Shown piece by piece: positions 15,748 through 26,580 of a stretch of 64,000 nt of DNA. Numbering within the stretch: the first letter of the stretch is position 1; each line of letters begins with the position of its first letter. Made by a program: the position numbers and the translations under genes. Source of the DNA: Pseudomonas sp. PA15(2017) (GTDB lineage: Bacteria; Pseudomonadota; Gammaproteobacteria; Pseudomonadales; Pseudomonadaceae); assembly GCF_001945395.1 (NCBI RefSeq), contig NZ_MSXV01000053.1, forward strand, positions 1-64,000, given 5' to 3'. The notes beneath the pieces are model-generated. The model was not told where the DNA came from. It was given only the letters and a program-made list of their open reading frames with translations, and ran no database searches.

Positions 15748-16254
15748 TCAGCCGCGCGCTTCTCCACCGTGCAGCCGGTCGGACGCACGGGCTGCCTGGA
15801 ACTGGCGCAGGCCGCTTCGCGCCTGCTTGCGCACGGTGCTCTTGAGCAGTGGCGTCCAGCCGATCAGCATGCCCTGAAAGCCCAGCGCCTGGGCGGCCCA
15901 GCGCCACATGTCGAAGTCGTCGCGGTGCTCGACGATCAGCCCATTGCGGATCACGAACGAAGCGTCGATGCGATTTACCACGGTGCGCCCGGTCTGGGTG
16001 AACAGGTAGGTGGCCACCCATTTGGCACTGCCGCCGGTGGCATCGGCCTGCACGTTGGCAAAGGTCAGTGAAAACTGTTTGGCACGGGAGGTCAGCATGC
16101 GCCACATATCGCGAGCATCGTCACCGTTCAACTCGCCGAAGGCCGGGTCGCTGAAACGCACGTCCGGCGCGTAGCAACGCGCCATCTCTTCGGCGTCGAG
16201 ACGCTGGAAAGCCCCGTAGAAACGGGTGATCAGCTGGGCGTTTTCTGTGGACAT
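15748..16254 (-). CDS. NTF2/SnoaL-like fold protein
   Basis: A 168-residue protein with the cone-shaped NTF2-like fold: ITRFYGAFQRLDAEEMARCY, then APDVRFSDPAFGELNG and later FVIRNGLIVEHRDDFDMWRW. This set is typical of the bacterial ketosteroid-isomerase/SnoaL-like group annotated as nuclear transport factor 2 family. The ATG at 16254 is chosen because AGGAGG precedes it; a longer upstream frame lacks this. Activity is unknown. Confidence 0.8.
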   Translation of the reverse strand: MSTENAQLITRFYGAFQRLDAEEMARCYAPDVRFSDPAFGELNGDDARDMWRMLTSRAKQFSLTFANVQADATGGSAKWVATYLFTQTGRTVVNRIDASFVIRNGLIVEHRDDFDMWRWAAQALGFQGMLIGWTPLLKSTVRKQARSGLRQFQAARASDRLHGGEARG

Positions 16255-16321
16255 GGCATGGCCTCCTGGCAATGGGCCGCAGTATCGCCTGAGCCGCGCG
16301 TGACCGCCATGGGCAAATAAG

Positions 16322-17266
16322 TCACGCAAACGCCATTGCGGCCGCTTCACCGAGCAGAAAAGCCCGGTTGCGCTCGGCACAGGCACGCAGGTAATCGGCC
16401 ACCAGGGTGATGCGTTTGAGCTTGCGCAGGTCTTCCCGGTAATACAGCCAGAACTGACGGATCACCTTCACCTCACCCAGCAGCACTTCGACCAGCCGGG
16501 TATCCGGGCCTGCCAAGAAGCACGGCAGGATCGCCAGCGCCCGCCCTTGCAAGGTGGCCTGGTACTGGGCCACGACACTGGTGCTACGCAGCGTGCTGCT
16601 GGCATTGGGCACGATGCCTTCCAGGTACAGCAGCTCCGGGCTGAATGCCAGGTCATCGACATAGGTGATGAACGAATGCTGGCCCAGATCCTCCACCTGG
16701 CGGATCGGCGGGTGGCGCTGCAGGTATTCGGGCGTCGCGTAGAGCTTCAGGGCGTAGTCGCACAGCCGGGAGCAGACGTAGGGCCCGCGTTCGGGGCGCT
16801 CCAGGGTGATGGCGATATCCGCCTCACGGCGCGACAGGCTGATGAAGTGCGGCACTGGCAGCAGGTCGATGGCGATGTTCGGGTAGATGTCCTGAAAGCC
16901 GCCGAGCTGCGGCGCCACGAAATAGCTGCCGAAGCCCTCGGTGGAGCCGATGCGCACGTGGCCCGAGAGCGCCAGACTGGCCCCCGACACCTGTTCGCAA
17001 GCCGTCTGCAGGGTGCTTTCCAGGGCCTCGGCATAGCCCAGCAAGTGCTGCCCCTCGCTGGTCAGCACGAAGCCGCTGGCCCGCGAGCGCTCGAACAACA
17101 GGGTGCCGAGGGCTTTTTCCAACGCGCCGATACGCCGCGACACCGTGGTGTAGTCCACGCCCAGGCGGCGGGCGGCGCTGCTGGCAGTTCGGGTGCGGGC
17201 GACTTCGAGAAAGAACTTGAGGTCGTCCCAGTTCATCTGGCCGGCCGACATCATGCTTTTTTGCAT
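16322..17266 (-). CDS. LysR-family transcriptional regulator
   Basis: A 314-residue LTTR. The winged helix-turn-helix is at about residues 11-70 (MNWDDLKFFLEVARTRTASS, RRLGVDYTTVSRRIGALE). The remainder is the two-lobed effector domain. An internal ATG at residue 11 is an alternative start. It is divergent from the MFS-mmsA-mmsB operon and most likely controls it. In P. aeruginosa mmsAB is governed by an AraC-type MmsR, so a LysR regulator here is a different wiring. Confidence 0.85.
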   Translation of the reverse strand: MQKSMMSAGQMNWDDLKFFLEVARTRTASSAARRLGVDYTTVSRRIGALEKALGTLLFERSRASGFVLTSEGQHLLGYAEALESTLQTACEQVSGASLALSGHVRIGSTEGFGSYFVAPQLGGFQDIYPNIAIDLLPVPHFISLSRREADIAITLERPERGPYVCSRLCDYALKLYATPEYLQRHPPIRQVEDLGQHSFITYVDDLAFSPELLYLEGIVPNASSTLRSTSVVAQYQATLQGRALAILPCFLAGPDTRLVEVLLGEVKVIRQFWLYYREDLRKLKRITLVADYLRACAERNRAFLLGEAAAMAFA

Positions 17267-17387
17267 AACGAACCTGTCTTTTTAGGTGCTGGAACAGAAA
17301 GTTTGCATACCTATACTCCTCCAAGGCCGCTCATTCCAGCGGCCTACAGTTCCAAGTTCCTACGACAAAAACAAAAGCAGGCAACTC

Positions 17388-18740
17388 ATGAACGACTCAC
17401 ACGCTCAAGGGCCGGCTGCCGGCCGCAAGCACTACCGTATCGCTGGCCTGGCCAGCATGGCGGGTACCACCATCGAGTGGTACGACTTCTTTCTCTACGG
17501 CACCGCCGCCGCGCTGGTCTTCAACAAGCTGTTCTTTCCCACCCTCGACCCGATCACCGGTGTACTGGCGGCTTTCGCCACCTATGCCGTCGGCTTCATC
17601 GGCCGGCCCCTGGGCGGCATTCTGTTCGGCCACTTCGGTGACCGCATCGGCCGCAAGTCGATGCTCATGCTCACCCTGATGATGATGGGCATTCCGACCA
17701 TCGCCATCGGCCTCTTGCCCACCTACGAGCAGATCGGCTACTGGGCCGCGGCGCTGCTGGTGGTCATGCGTTTTCTGCAGGGCATGGCCGTGGGTGGCGA
17801 ATGGGGCGGCGCGGTGCTGATGGCCGTCGAGCATGCGCCGGAAGGCAAGAAGGGCTTCTACGGCAGCCTGCCGCAGACCGGCGTCGGCGCGGGCCTGGTA
17901 CTCTCCACCCTGGCCATGGGTGCTGTCGCCACGCTGCCCGAAGAGCAGATGCTCGCCTGGGGCTGGCGCCTGCCGTTCCTAGCCAGCGTGGTGCTGCTGG
18001 CAGTCGGCTGGCTGATTCGCGTCAAGGTCGCCGAGTCGCCGGACTTCGAAAAGCTCAAGCAACAGAACCGCCGCGTACGTCTGCCGCTGATGGAGGTGGT
18101 GCGTAACCACCCGCGCGCCACCCTGACCATCATCGGCGCGCGCACGGCCGAGAACGCCTGGTTCTACATGGCGGTCACCTTCGCCCTCGCCTACGCCGCC
18201 AACCAGCTGCAGATCCCCCGCGCCGACGTGCTGCACGCCATCACCGCAGGCGCCGCGCTGTCGCTGGCGACCATGCCGTTCTGCGGCTGGTTGTCCGATC
18301 GCGTCGGCCAGAAGCGTCTGTACTTCACCGGCCTGCTGTTGCTCTGTGCCTTCGTCTACCCGTTCTTCGCCATGCTCGGCACCCGCGAGCCGCTGCTGGT
18401 GTGGTGGGCGATGGTGCTGGCGGTGGGCGTGGTGTTCCCGATCCTCTATGCGCCGGAATCCCTGCTGTTCGCTCGTCAGTTTCCGGCAGAGATTCGCTAC
18501 AGCGGCATCTCCCTGTCGGTGCAATTAGCCGGCGTGCTCGGCGGCGGCTTCGCGCCGATGATCGCCACCAGCCTGCTCGCCGCTGCCGATGGCAGCCCGC
18601 GTTACGTGATCGCCTACCTGATCGGCATGGGCCTGGTTGCGCTGGGCTGTACCGCGCTGATGCGCAGCGACCCGCCCCGCCAGCCTAGCGCCAGCGCCGC
18701 GCTGGATACCGCACGTCCCGCGCCTCTGCGCGCCCGTTGA
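17388..18740 (+). CDS. MFS metabolite:H+ symporter
   Basis: A 450-residue inner-membrane transporter of the metabolite/H+ symporter (ShiA/KgtP-type) subfamily. It shows ASMAGTTIEWYDFFLYGTAA in helix 1, the MFS loop motif GHFGDRIGRKSML between helices 2 and 3, and RFLQGMAVGGEWGGAVLM in helix 4. The ATG at 17388 is preferred; upstream codons to 17286 give no membrane or domain sequence. It lies 33 bp before mmsA and so probably imports a substrate of that pathway, such as a branched-chain acid or 3-hydroxyisobutyrate. Confidence 0.85.
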   Translation: MNDSHAQGPAAGRKHYRIAGLASMAGTTIEWYDFFLYGTAAALVFNKLFFPTLDPITGVLAAFATYAVGFIGRPLGGILFGHFGDRIGRKSMLMLTLMMMGIPTIAIGLLPTYEQIGYWAAALLVVMRFLQGMAVGGEWGGAVLMAVEHAPEGKKGFYGSLPQTGVGAGLVLSTLAMGAVATLPEEQMLAWGWRLPFLASVVLLAVGWLIRVKVAESPDFEKLKQQNRRVRLPLMEVVRNHPRATLTIIGARTAENAWFYMAVTFALAYAANQLQIPRADVLHAITAGAALSLATMPFCGWLSDRVGQKRLYFTGLLLLCAFVYPFFAMLGTREPLLVWWAMVLAVGVVFPILYAPESLLFARQFPAEIRYSGISLSVQLAGVLGGGFAPMIATSLLAAADGSPRYVIAYLIGMGLVALGCTALMRSDPPRQPSASAALDTARPAPLRAR

Positions 18741-18773
18741 TTCCAGACAGTCGAATTCAGAAAGGACCGAACC

Positions 18774-20270
<1,497 letters not shown>

Positions 20271-20280
20271 GGCGACGACC

Positions 20281-21174
20281 ATGCATATCGGATTCATCGG
20301 CCTGGGCAACATGGGCGCGCCCATGGCCCACAACCTGCTCAAGGCAGGCCACGCGCTGCGCGTCTTCGACTTGTCCACAGGCGCCGTCGCGGCCCTGGTG
20401 GACGCAGGTGCCAAGGGTGCCGACAGCGCCTGCGGCGTACTGCAGGATGCCGAGATCGTCATCACCATGCTGCCGGCCTCGGCCCATGTGAAGGCGGTCT
20501 ACCTCGGCGATGACGGTCTGCTGGCCAAGGTGAAGCCCGGGGTGCTGCTGATCGACTCCTCGACCATCGACCCGCTGTCTGCACGGGAGGTCGCCAGGGC
20601 GGCCAGCGCCCACGGCAACCCGATGCTCGATGCGCCGGTGTCTGGCGGCACGGGTGGCGCGACTGCCGGCACCCTGACCTTCATGGTCGGCGGTGCGCAG
20701 GCGGACTTCGCCAAGGCGCAGCCGATCCTCGCAGCCATGGGCCGCAATATCGTGCATTGCGGCGATAGCGGTAACGGTCAGGTCGCCAAGGTGGCCAACA
20801 ACATGCTGCTCGGCATCTCCATGATCGGCGTCGCCGAGGCCATGGCGCTGGGGGTGTCACTGGGCATCGACGCCAAGGTGCTGGCGAACATCATCAATAC
20901 CTCCAGCGGGCGTTGCTGGAGCTCGGACACCAACAACCCATACCCCGGCGTGCTCGACAACGTGCCGGCTTCGCGCGGCTACAGTGGCGGGTTCGGCACC
21001 GACCTGATGCTCAAGGACCTGGGCCTGGCCACCGAGGCAGCGCGGCAGATCAAACAACCGGTGATACTCGGCGCCCTCGCCCAGCAGCTCTATCAACGCT
21101 TCAGCTGCGACGGGCACGGCGGGCTGGATTTCTCGGCGATCATCACCAGCTATCTGAAGCCCGACAAGCCGTGA
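20281..21174 (+). CDS. mmsB: 3-Hydroxyisobutyrate dehydrogenase
   Basis: A 297-residue NAD-dependent enzyme oxidising 3-hydroxyisobutyrate to methylmalonate semialdehyde, the substrate of MmsA. The N-terminal GFIGLGNMGAPMAHNL gives the NAD-binding loop. DAPVSGGTGGATAGTL binds substrate, and GNGQVAKVANNMLL contains the catalytic Lys. GYSGGFGTDLMLKDLGLA is the conserved C-terminal segment. It ends the operon. Confidence 0.95.
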   Translation: MHIGFIGLGNMGAPMAHNLLKAGHALRVFDLSTGAVAALVDAGAKGADSACGVLQDAEIVITMLPASAHVKAVYLGDDGLLAKVKPGVLLIDSSTIDPLSAREVARAASAHGNPMLDAPVSGGTGGATAGTLTFMVGGAQADFAKAQPILAAMGRNIVHCGDSGNGQVAKVANNMLLGISMIGVAEAMALGVSLGIDAKVLANIINTSSGRCWSSDTNNPYPGVLDNVPASRGYSGGFGTDLMLKDLGLATEAARQIKQPVILGALAQQLYQRFSCDGHGGLDFSAIITSYLKPDKP

Positions 21175-21476
21175 GGCTCAGGGGCCGACAGGCCGAATCT
21201 GCTTCTCGCCCGAAAAGACTCTTCGAATTTTCGCGGGGTGAATGCGCTCGGCACCGAGGTACATATGGCGCACTGACTTAGGACTATCCAATATCGCGCC
21301 TCCTGCACCTTTGTGTTGCAACCCCTCCGGGCGCAACATTTCTGATGGGAACAAGGCGCGAACCTGCAAAATTCCCAAAAGCTCAGCTCGAAAACGCCTG
21401 ATTTTGCTCTTGGGCTGCGATCGCACAGGCGACGCCCAAGTCCCCTTCAGGAGGCCGAGTGGAATCGCTGTGTAAG
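21175..21476. other. Spacer after mmsB
   Basis: No gene recognised; frames here lack ribosome sites and family features. Confidence 0.4.
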
Positions 21477-21765
21477 GGGTTGAGCGGCATGGATGCCGCG
21501 AGAGCTGCGATGGGCCAGGGATGGCCCTTCGTCAGTGGGCCGCATCCGGTCGCGCCCCTGGAACAGTGATGGAGCGAGGGAACCCCGGCGCAGCAGGGCG
21601 GGGGCGCCTAGCCCGGATGGTGGGGTGCCCTTCTCTTTGGTTACTTTCTCTTGGGCAAGCAAGAGCAACGAAGCACAGCGAAGTAACAGCCGTAGGCTGG
21701 CCCGAAGGGTGAGCGCAGCGAATCAAGTGACTCGCCCGTAAGGGGCGAAACCCATCATGCCAGGC
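21477..21765. repeat. Dispersed intergenic repeat of pseudomonad type
   Basis: The block starts with the hairpin GCGGCATGGATGCCGC (about 21483) and GGGCCAGGGATGGCCC, then contains GGTGCCCTTCTCTTTGG and TTACTTTCTCTTGGGCAAGC. This wording recurs between genes in many Pseudomonas genomes as I remember them. Small frames inside it are often misannotated as proteins. It appears once in this window, so its repeat nature is from memory. Confidence 0.45.
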
Positions 21766-21858
21766 GGCTGGTTAATGGAGAGTGCCAGGTCATCAACAGC
21801 GAACACTTTTGCTAGTCTGGTGTTAACCCGCCCGCTGTCCAAACAATGGCAATAACCA

Positions 21859-21892
21859 AAAAAACGCCGGGACTGATGCCCCGGCGTTTTTT
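21859..21892. terminator. Bidirectional intrinsic terminator after aapP
   Basis: A run of A, then CGCCGGG, a short loop and CCCCGGCG followed by TTTTTT form a strong hairpin with A and T tracts on either side. It ends the minus-strand aap operon and could stop plus-strand transcription too. Confidence 0.8.
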
Positions 21893-21945
21893 ATCGGCGT
21901 CTCGGTCACTGCGCAGACGGATGTCCGCGCCCTGCCCGCCCGACC

Positions 21946-22707
21946 TCAGTGCAGAATCTGCCCCAGGAACAGCTTGGTACGCTCGTTCTGCGGGTTGTCG
22001 AAGAAGGCGTTCGGCTCGGCCTGCTCGACGATCTCGCCCTTGTCCATGAAGATCACGCGGTCGGCCACGGTGCGCGCGAAGCCCATTTCGTGGGTCACGC
22101 AGAGCATGGTCATGCCGTCCTGCGCCAGGCCGATCATGGTGTCGAGTACTTCCTTGACCATTTCCGGGTCGAGGGCCGAGGTCGGCTCGTCGAACAGCAT
22201 GATCTTGGGCTTCATGCACAGGGCGCGGGCGATGGCCACACGCTGCTGCTGGCCACCGGACAACTGCCCCGGGTACTTGTGCGCCTGCTCTGGAATGCGT
22301 ACGCGCTCCAGGTAGTGCATGGCGATTTCCTCGGCCTTACGCTTGGGCATCTTGCGCACCCACATCGGCGCCAGGATGCAGTTCTGCAGTACGGTCAGGT
22401 GCGGGAACAGGTTGAAGTGCTGGAACACCATGCCCACTTCGCGGCGCACGGTTTCGATGTCCTTGAGGTCACGGGTCAGCTCGGTGCCATCGACCACGAT
22501 GCGACCGGCCTGGTGTTCTTCCAGGCGGTTGATGCAGCGGATGGTGGTCGACTTGCCCGAGCCCGACGGGCCGCACAGCACGATACGCTCGCCCTGACGC
22601 ACGTCCAGGTTGATGTCCTTGAGAACGTGGAACTGGCCGTACCACTTGTTCACGCCCTGCAGCTGAATGATCGGCTCGGCGCTGGGTTGCTTGCTTGCTT
22701 CGCTCAT
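21946..22707 (-). CDS. aapP: Amino-acid ABC transporter ATPase
   Basis: A 253-residue ATP-binding subunit. Walker A is GPSGSGKST, the Q-loop is VFQHFNLFPHLTV, the ABC signature is LSGGQQQRVAIARAL and Walker B is IMLFDEPTSALD, followed by the His switch in VTHEMGFA. It energises uptake through AapQ and AapM. It is last in the operon aapJ-aapQ-aapM-aapP, 11 bp after aapM. Confidence 0.95.
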   Translation of the reverse strand: MSEASKQPSAEPIIQLQGVNKWYGQFHVLKDINLDVRQGERIVLCGPSGSGKSTTIRCINRLEEHQAGRIVVDGTELTRDLKDIETVRREVGMVFQHFNLFPHLTVLQNCILAPMWVRKMPKRKAEEIAMHYLERVRIPEQAHKYPGQLSGGQQQRVAIARALCMKPKIMLFDEPTSALDPEMVKEVLDTMIGLAQDGMTMLCVTHEMGFARTVADRVIFMDKGEIVEQAEPNAFFDNPQNERTKLFLGQILH

Positions 22708-22718
22708 TTAAGTGACTC

Positions 22719-23816
22719 CTAACGCTTGTGGCCAGTGTCGAGCTTCCGCTCCAGATGGAGGGAATAGCGCGACATACCGAAACAGAAAATCCAGAAAATC
22801 AGGGCGGCGAACACGTAGCCCTCGGTCGCCATGCCCAGCCACGCCGGGTCGGCAGCCGCCTGCTTGACGCTATTGAGCAGGTCGAACAGGCCGATGATGA
22901 TCACCAGGCTGGTGTCCTTGAACAGGGCGATGAAGGTGTTGACGATGCCCGGGATCACCAGCTTGAGCGCCTGCGGCAGGATCACCAGGCCCATCATCCG
23001 CCAGTAGCCCAGGCCCATGGCGCCGGCTGCTTCGTATTGCCCCTTGGGAATCGCCTGCAGGCCACCACGCACCACTTCGGCGATGTAGGCCGACTGGAAC
23101 AGGATGACGCCGATCAGGGCACGCATCAGCTTGTCGAAGCTCATGCCCTCGGGCAGGAACAGCGGCAGCATCACCGAGGACATGAACAGTACGGTGATCA
23201 GCGGCACACCACGCCAGAACTCGATGAAGGTCACGCAGACCACCTTCACCGCCGGCAGGTTGGAACGCCGCCCCAACGCCAGCAGGATGCCCAGCGGCAA
23301 CGCGCCGGCGATACCGACGGCAGCGATCACCAGGGTCAGCATCAGGCCGCCCCAACGGCTGGTCGGCACGGTTTCCAGGCCGAACACGCCGCCGTGCAGC
23401 AGGCACCAGGCCACGACCGGATAGATCAGCAGAAACGCGATGCCGTAGATGGCCTTGCGCGGAAACTTGGAGATGAACAGCGGCGCGGCACCGACGATGG
23501 CCAGCACGGCGGTCAGGTCCACGCGCCAGCGCAGCTCGCTGGGGTAGAAGCCATACATGAACTGGCTGAAGCGCGACTGGATGAACACCCAGCAGGCGCC
23601 CTCCTTGGTGCAGTCCGCGCGAGTGGTGCCCACCCAGTTGGCGTCGAAGATCGCCCACTTGAGCAGCGGCGGCACCATCAACCAGATGAGGTAGATGGCG
23701 AACAACGTCAGCAGCGTGTTGAGCCAGCTAGAGAACAGATTGCTGCGCATCCAGGCGACCACGCCAACGCTGGCGCTGGGTGGCGGCAGATCCGGTTTGA
23801 AAGTATGAGTGCTCAT
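22719..23816 (-). CDS. aapM: Amino-acid ABC transporter permease
   Basis: A 365-residue inner-membrane subunit of the general L-amino-acid transporter. It has an N-terminal extension with a periplasmic loop (residues about 60-110), as in AapM/BztC. The C-terminal permease domain has the EAA-type loop EAAGAMGLGYWRMMGLVILP. It starts 11 bp after aapQ on the minus strand and forms a heterodimeric channel with it. Confidence 0.9.
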   Translation of the reverse strand: MSTHTFKPDLPPPSASVGVVAWMRSNLFSSWLNTLLTLFAIYLIWLMVPPLLKWAIFDANWVGTTRADCTKEGACWVFIQSRFSQFMYGFYPSELRWRVDLTAVLAIVGAAPLFISKFPRKAIYGIAFLLIYPVVAWCLLHGGVFGLETVPTSRWGGLMLTLVIAAVGIAGALPLGILLALGRRSNLPAVKVVCVTFIEFWRGVPLITVLFMSSVMLPLFLPEGMSFDKLMRALIGVILFQSAYIAEVVRGGLQAIPKGQYEAAGAMGLGYWRMMGLVILPQALKLVIPGIVNTFIALFKDTSLVIIIGLFDLLNSVKQAAADPAWLGMATEGYVFAALIFWIFCFGMSRYSLHLERKLDTGHKR

Positions 23817-23827
23817 GCGCTAGGTCC

Positions 23828-25006
23828 TCACCGCTCGATCAGCGCGATGCGCTTGTTGTACCAGTTCATCAGCAGGGAAATGCTGATACTGATCACCAGG
23901 TAGACGCTCATGGTGATGGCGATCACCTCGATGGCCTGGCCTGTCTGGTTGAGTACGGTACCGGCAAACAGCGAGACCATGTCCGGGTAGCCGATACCGG
24001 CGGCCAGGGACGAGTTCTTCGCCAGGTTCAGGTACTGGCTGGTCAGCGGCGGAATGATCACGCGCATGGCTTGCGGAATGATCACCTTGCGCAGCGTCGG
24101 GCCGGGGCGCAGGCCCAGGGAGCGGGCGGCTTCGGTCTGGCCGTGGCTGACCGAGTTGATCCCGGAGCGCACGTTTTCGGCGATGAACGCCGCGGTGTAT
24201 ACGGTCAGTGCGACGGTCAGCGCCAGCAGTTCAGGGATCATCACCCAGCCGCCGACGAAGTTGAAGCCCTTGAGCTCCGGTACCGACCAGTGCAGCGGGC
24301 TGCCGAAGATCAGCGCGACCAGGGTGGGGATGACGATGGCCATGCCCAGGCCGACCCAGAACTTGTGGAACGGCTGGCCGGTGGCCTCGAAGCGCTTGTT
24401 GGCCCAGCGGGTCATCATCACGATGGCGACGATGGTGACTGCCACACCGATCGCGAACGGCCAGAATGCACCGGTCGCCTCGGCAGCCGGCATGTTCAGG
24501 CCGCGGTTGCTGAGGAAGAAGCTGTCACCCAGGCTGATGCTGGCACGCGGGCCGGGCAGCGGCAGCAGCACGGCGAAGTACCAGAAGAGAATCTGCAGCA
24601 ACGGCGGAATGTTGCGGAAGACTTCGATGTAGACGGTCGCCAGCTTGCTGATCATCCAGTTCGGCGACAGGCGCGCGACACCGATGACGAAGCCGAGGAT
24701 GGTGGCCAGCACGATGCCGATGAATGAAACCAGCAGGGTGTTGAGCAGGCCGATGACGAAGACGCGGGCATAGCTGTCCGCTTCGGTGTAGCTGATCAGG
24801 TGTTGGGCGATGCCGAAACCGGCACTGCGCTCGAGGAAGTCGAAGCCCGAGGTGATACCCCGGTGTTGCAGGTTGGTCTGCGTATTGCTGAACAGGAACC
24901 AGCCCATTGCGACCACGGCCACAACGGTAATGATCTGGAATAGCCAGGCGCGCACACGTGGATCGCTAAGGGAGAACCCCTGCGGTGCGCCAATGTTTTT
25001 CTGCAT
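23828..25006 (-). CDS. aapQ: Amino-acid ABC transporter permease
   Basis: A 392-residue membrane subunit, partner of AapM. Hydrophobic segments include VFVIGLLNTLLVSFIGIVLA, and the EAA loop reads EAARSLGLRPGPTLRKVIIP. The long insertion between the first helices is typical of AapQ/BztB. A palindromic hairpin separates it from aapJ. Confidence 0.9.
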   Translation of the reverse strand: MQKNIGAPQGFSLSDPRVRAWLFQIITVVAVVAMGWFLFSNTQTNLQHRGITSGFDFLERSAGFGIAQHLISYTEADSYARVFVIGLLNTLLVSFIGIVLATILGFVIGVARLSPNWMISKLATVYIEVFRNIPPLLQILFWYFAVLLPLPGPRASISLGDSFFLSNRGLNMPAAEATGAFWPFAIGVAVTIVAIVMMTRWANKRFEATGQPFHKFWVGLGMAIVIPTLVALIFGSPLHWSVPELKGFNFVGGWVMIPELLALTVALTVYTAAFIAENVRSGINSVSHGQTEAARSLGLRPGPTLRKVIIPQAMRVIIPPLTSQYLNLAKNSSLAAGIGYPDMVSLFAGTVLNQTGQAIEVIAITMSVYLVISISISLLMNWYNKRIALIER

Positions 25007-25036
25007 GGGAATGCCCCAGGTATAACGGAACGAAAA

Positions 25037-25062
25037 TCGCCCGGCAGTGCACTGCCGGGCGA
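25037..25062 (-). terminator. Palindromic attenuator between aapJ and aapQ
   Basis: A perfect 26-bp palindrome with core CCCGGCAGTGCACTGCCGGG; on the minus strand it is followed by TTTT. It should terminate some transcripts or protect the aapJ 3' end, giving more binding protein than permease, a common arrangement in binding-protein operons. Confidence 0.7.
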
Positions 25063-25070
25063 CAGGTCAA

Positions 25071-26099
25071 TCAACGCACTGGAGGAGCGTAGTGCAGACC
25101 GCCTTTGTTCCACAGAGCGTTGAGGCCACGCTCGATCTTCAGCTCGCTGCCCTTGCCGATGTTGCGCTCGAACACTTCGCCGTAGTTACCGACCTGCTTG
25201 ACGATCTGGACGACCCAGTCCTTCGGCAGCTTCAGGTCTTTACCGTACTCGCCGTCGGCACCCAGCATACGGGCGACGTCAGGGTTCTTGGTTTCCTTGG
25301 CCAGAGCTTCGACGTTCTTGGAGTCGACGCCCAGCTCTTCGGCGTTGAGCATGGCGAACAGGGTCCACTTGACGATAGCCATCCAGTCTTCGTCGCCACG
25401 ACGAACCAGCGGGCCCAGCGGCTCCTTGGAGATCACTTCCGGCAGGACCACCCAGTCATCCGGCGCGCCCAGCTTGATGCGCTGTGCGTACAGCTGCGAC
25501 TGGTCGGAGGTCAGCACGTCGCAACGGCCGGCTTCCAGCGACTTGGCGCTCTCGTCGGAGGTGTCGAAGGTGATCGGGGTGTATTTCAGGCCGTTCGAGC
25601 GGAAGTAGTCGGAGACGTTCAGCTCGGTGGTGGTGCCCGCCTGGATACAGATGGTCGCGCCATCCAGTTCCTTGGCGCTGGCAACGCCCAGCTTCTTGTT
25701 AACTAGGAAGCCGATGCCGTCGTAGTAGGTCACGCCGGTGAACACCAGGCCCATGCCGCCGTCGCGCGAGCTGGTCCAGGTGGTGTTGCGCGACAGCACG
25801 TCGACTTCACCAGACTGAATGGCGGTGAAACGCTCTTTGGCGGTCAGCGGGCTGTACTTGACCTTGGTCGCGTCGCCCAGCACTGCAGCGGCCACACCGC
25901 GGCAGATGTCGACGTCGATGCCCTGGTAGTTGCCCTTCGCATCCGGCACCGAGAAACCCGGCAAGCCGTCACTGACGCCACACTGTACAAAGCCTTTCTT
26001 CTTTACGGCGTCCAGGGTTGCACCCGCGTGAGCCATGCCAGCGGCGCCCAGAACGGCGGCGGCGGTCAACATCGCCAGGGTGGTTTTAACCATCTTCAT
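25071..26099 (-). CDS. aapJ: Periplasmic amino-acid-binding protein
   Basis: A 342-residue solute-binding protein with a signal peptide (MKMVKTTLAMLTAAAVLGAA, cleavage after AHA). The mature family-3 binding fold shows KKKGFVQCGVSDGLPGFS, IDVDICRGVAAAVLG and FTAIQSGEVDVLSRNTTWT. AapJ/BztA proteins bind a broad range of L-amino acids. First gene of the operon, with CCGGAGAA as ribosome site. Confidence 0.95.
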   Translation of the reverse strand: MKMVKTTLAMLTAAAVLGAAGMAHAGATLDAVKKKGFVQCGVSDGLPGFSVPDAKGNYQGIDVDICRGVAAAVLGDATKVKYSPLTAKERFTAIQSGEVDVLSRNTTWTSSRDGGMGLVFTGVTYYDGIGFLVNKKLGVASAKELDGATICIQAGTTTELNVSDYFRSNGLKYTPITFDTSDESAKSLEAGRCDVLTSDQSQLYAQRIKLGAPDDWVVLPEVISKEPLGPLVRRGDEDWMAIVKWTLFAMLNAEELGVDSKNVEALAKETKNPDVARMLGADGEYGKDLKLPKDWVVQIVKQVGNYGEVFERNIGKGSELKIERGLNALWNKGGLHYAPPVR

Positions 26100-26580
26100 T
26101 GAACATTCTCCGGTTGCTTTTGTTGTGTTGGAGTCTCAGCCCGATCGCCGTACCCTTTTGGGGCATGTCGTCACTATTGGCAGCAACAGTGTAGACCGGT
26201 GACCAGACCTCGGTACGTGCGCCGTGACCCATTCGAGAGCAGGTCATCGAAATTCGTACCAGCCCGTTGGTGAACAGGCCCGAGACGGATCGCGAATTTG
26301 TATATCGACGGGCATGCAGCGCCCGGCGAACCTTTTGGAAACCCCATCAAATCGGCTTTCCCGTCTGCTCCGCGGCCCGGCGCGGTGTTACCACGCTGGC
26401 CCGACGACATCAGTCACAAGGTCTATAGCAAAGGCCATACCACACTCTGTTTTTAGCCGTGAGTGAGAGCGGTCAAGGGGGCAAACTTGTAATCTTGCGA
26501 CATCTTGTTCAGGGATCAGTACAGTGACGGAAAACAGTCACGCACCAAAGTAACGCGCAAGCCCCAAATTGGAGCAATAA
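26100..26580. other. Divergent spacer aapJ / esterase
   Basis: About 480 bp with no recognised gene. It must carry the aap promoter (minus strand) and the esterase promoter (plus strand). I looked for a sigma-54 -24/-12 pair for aap and found none with correct spacing. TTGGAGCAATAA before 26581 is the esterase ribosome site. Confidence 0.45.

Noticed and set aside
21493..21741. Small ORFs in the repeat after mmsB
   Set aside because: They lie in a probable dispersed repeat, lack ribosome sites and are Arg/Ser/Pro-rich.
26100..26580. Sigma-54 promoter for aapJ
   Set aside because: GG and GC elements near 26190 have 11 rather than 10 bases between them, and the surrounding bases fit poorly.
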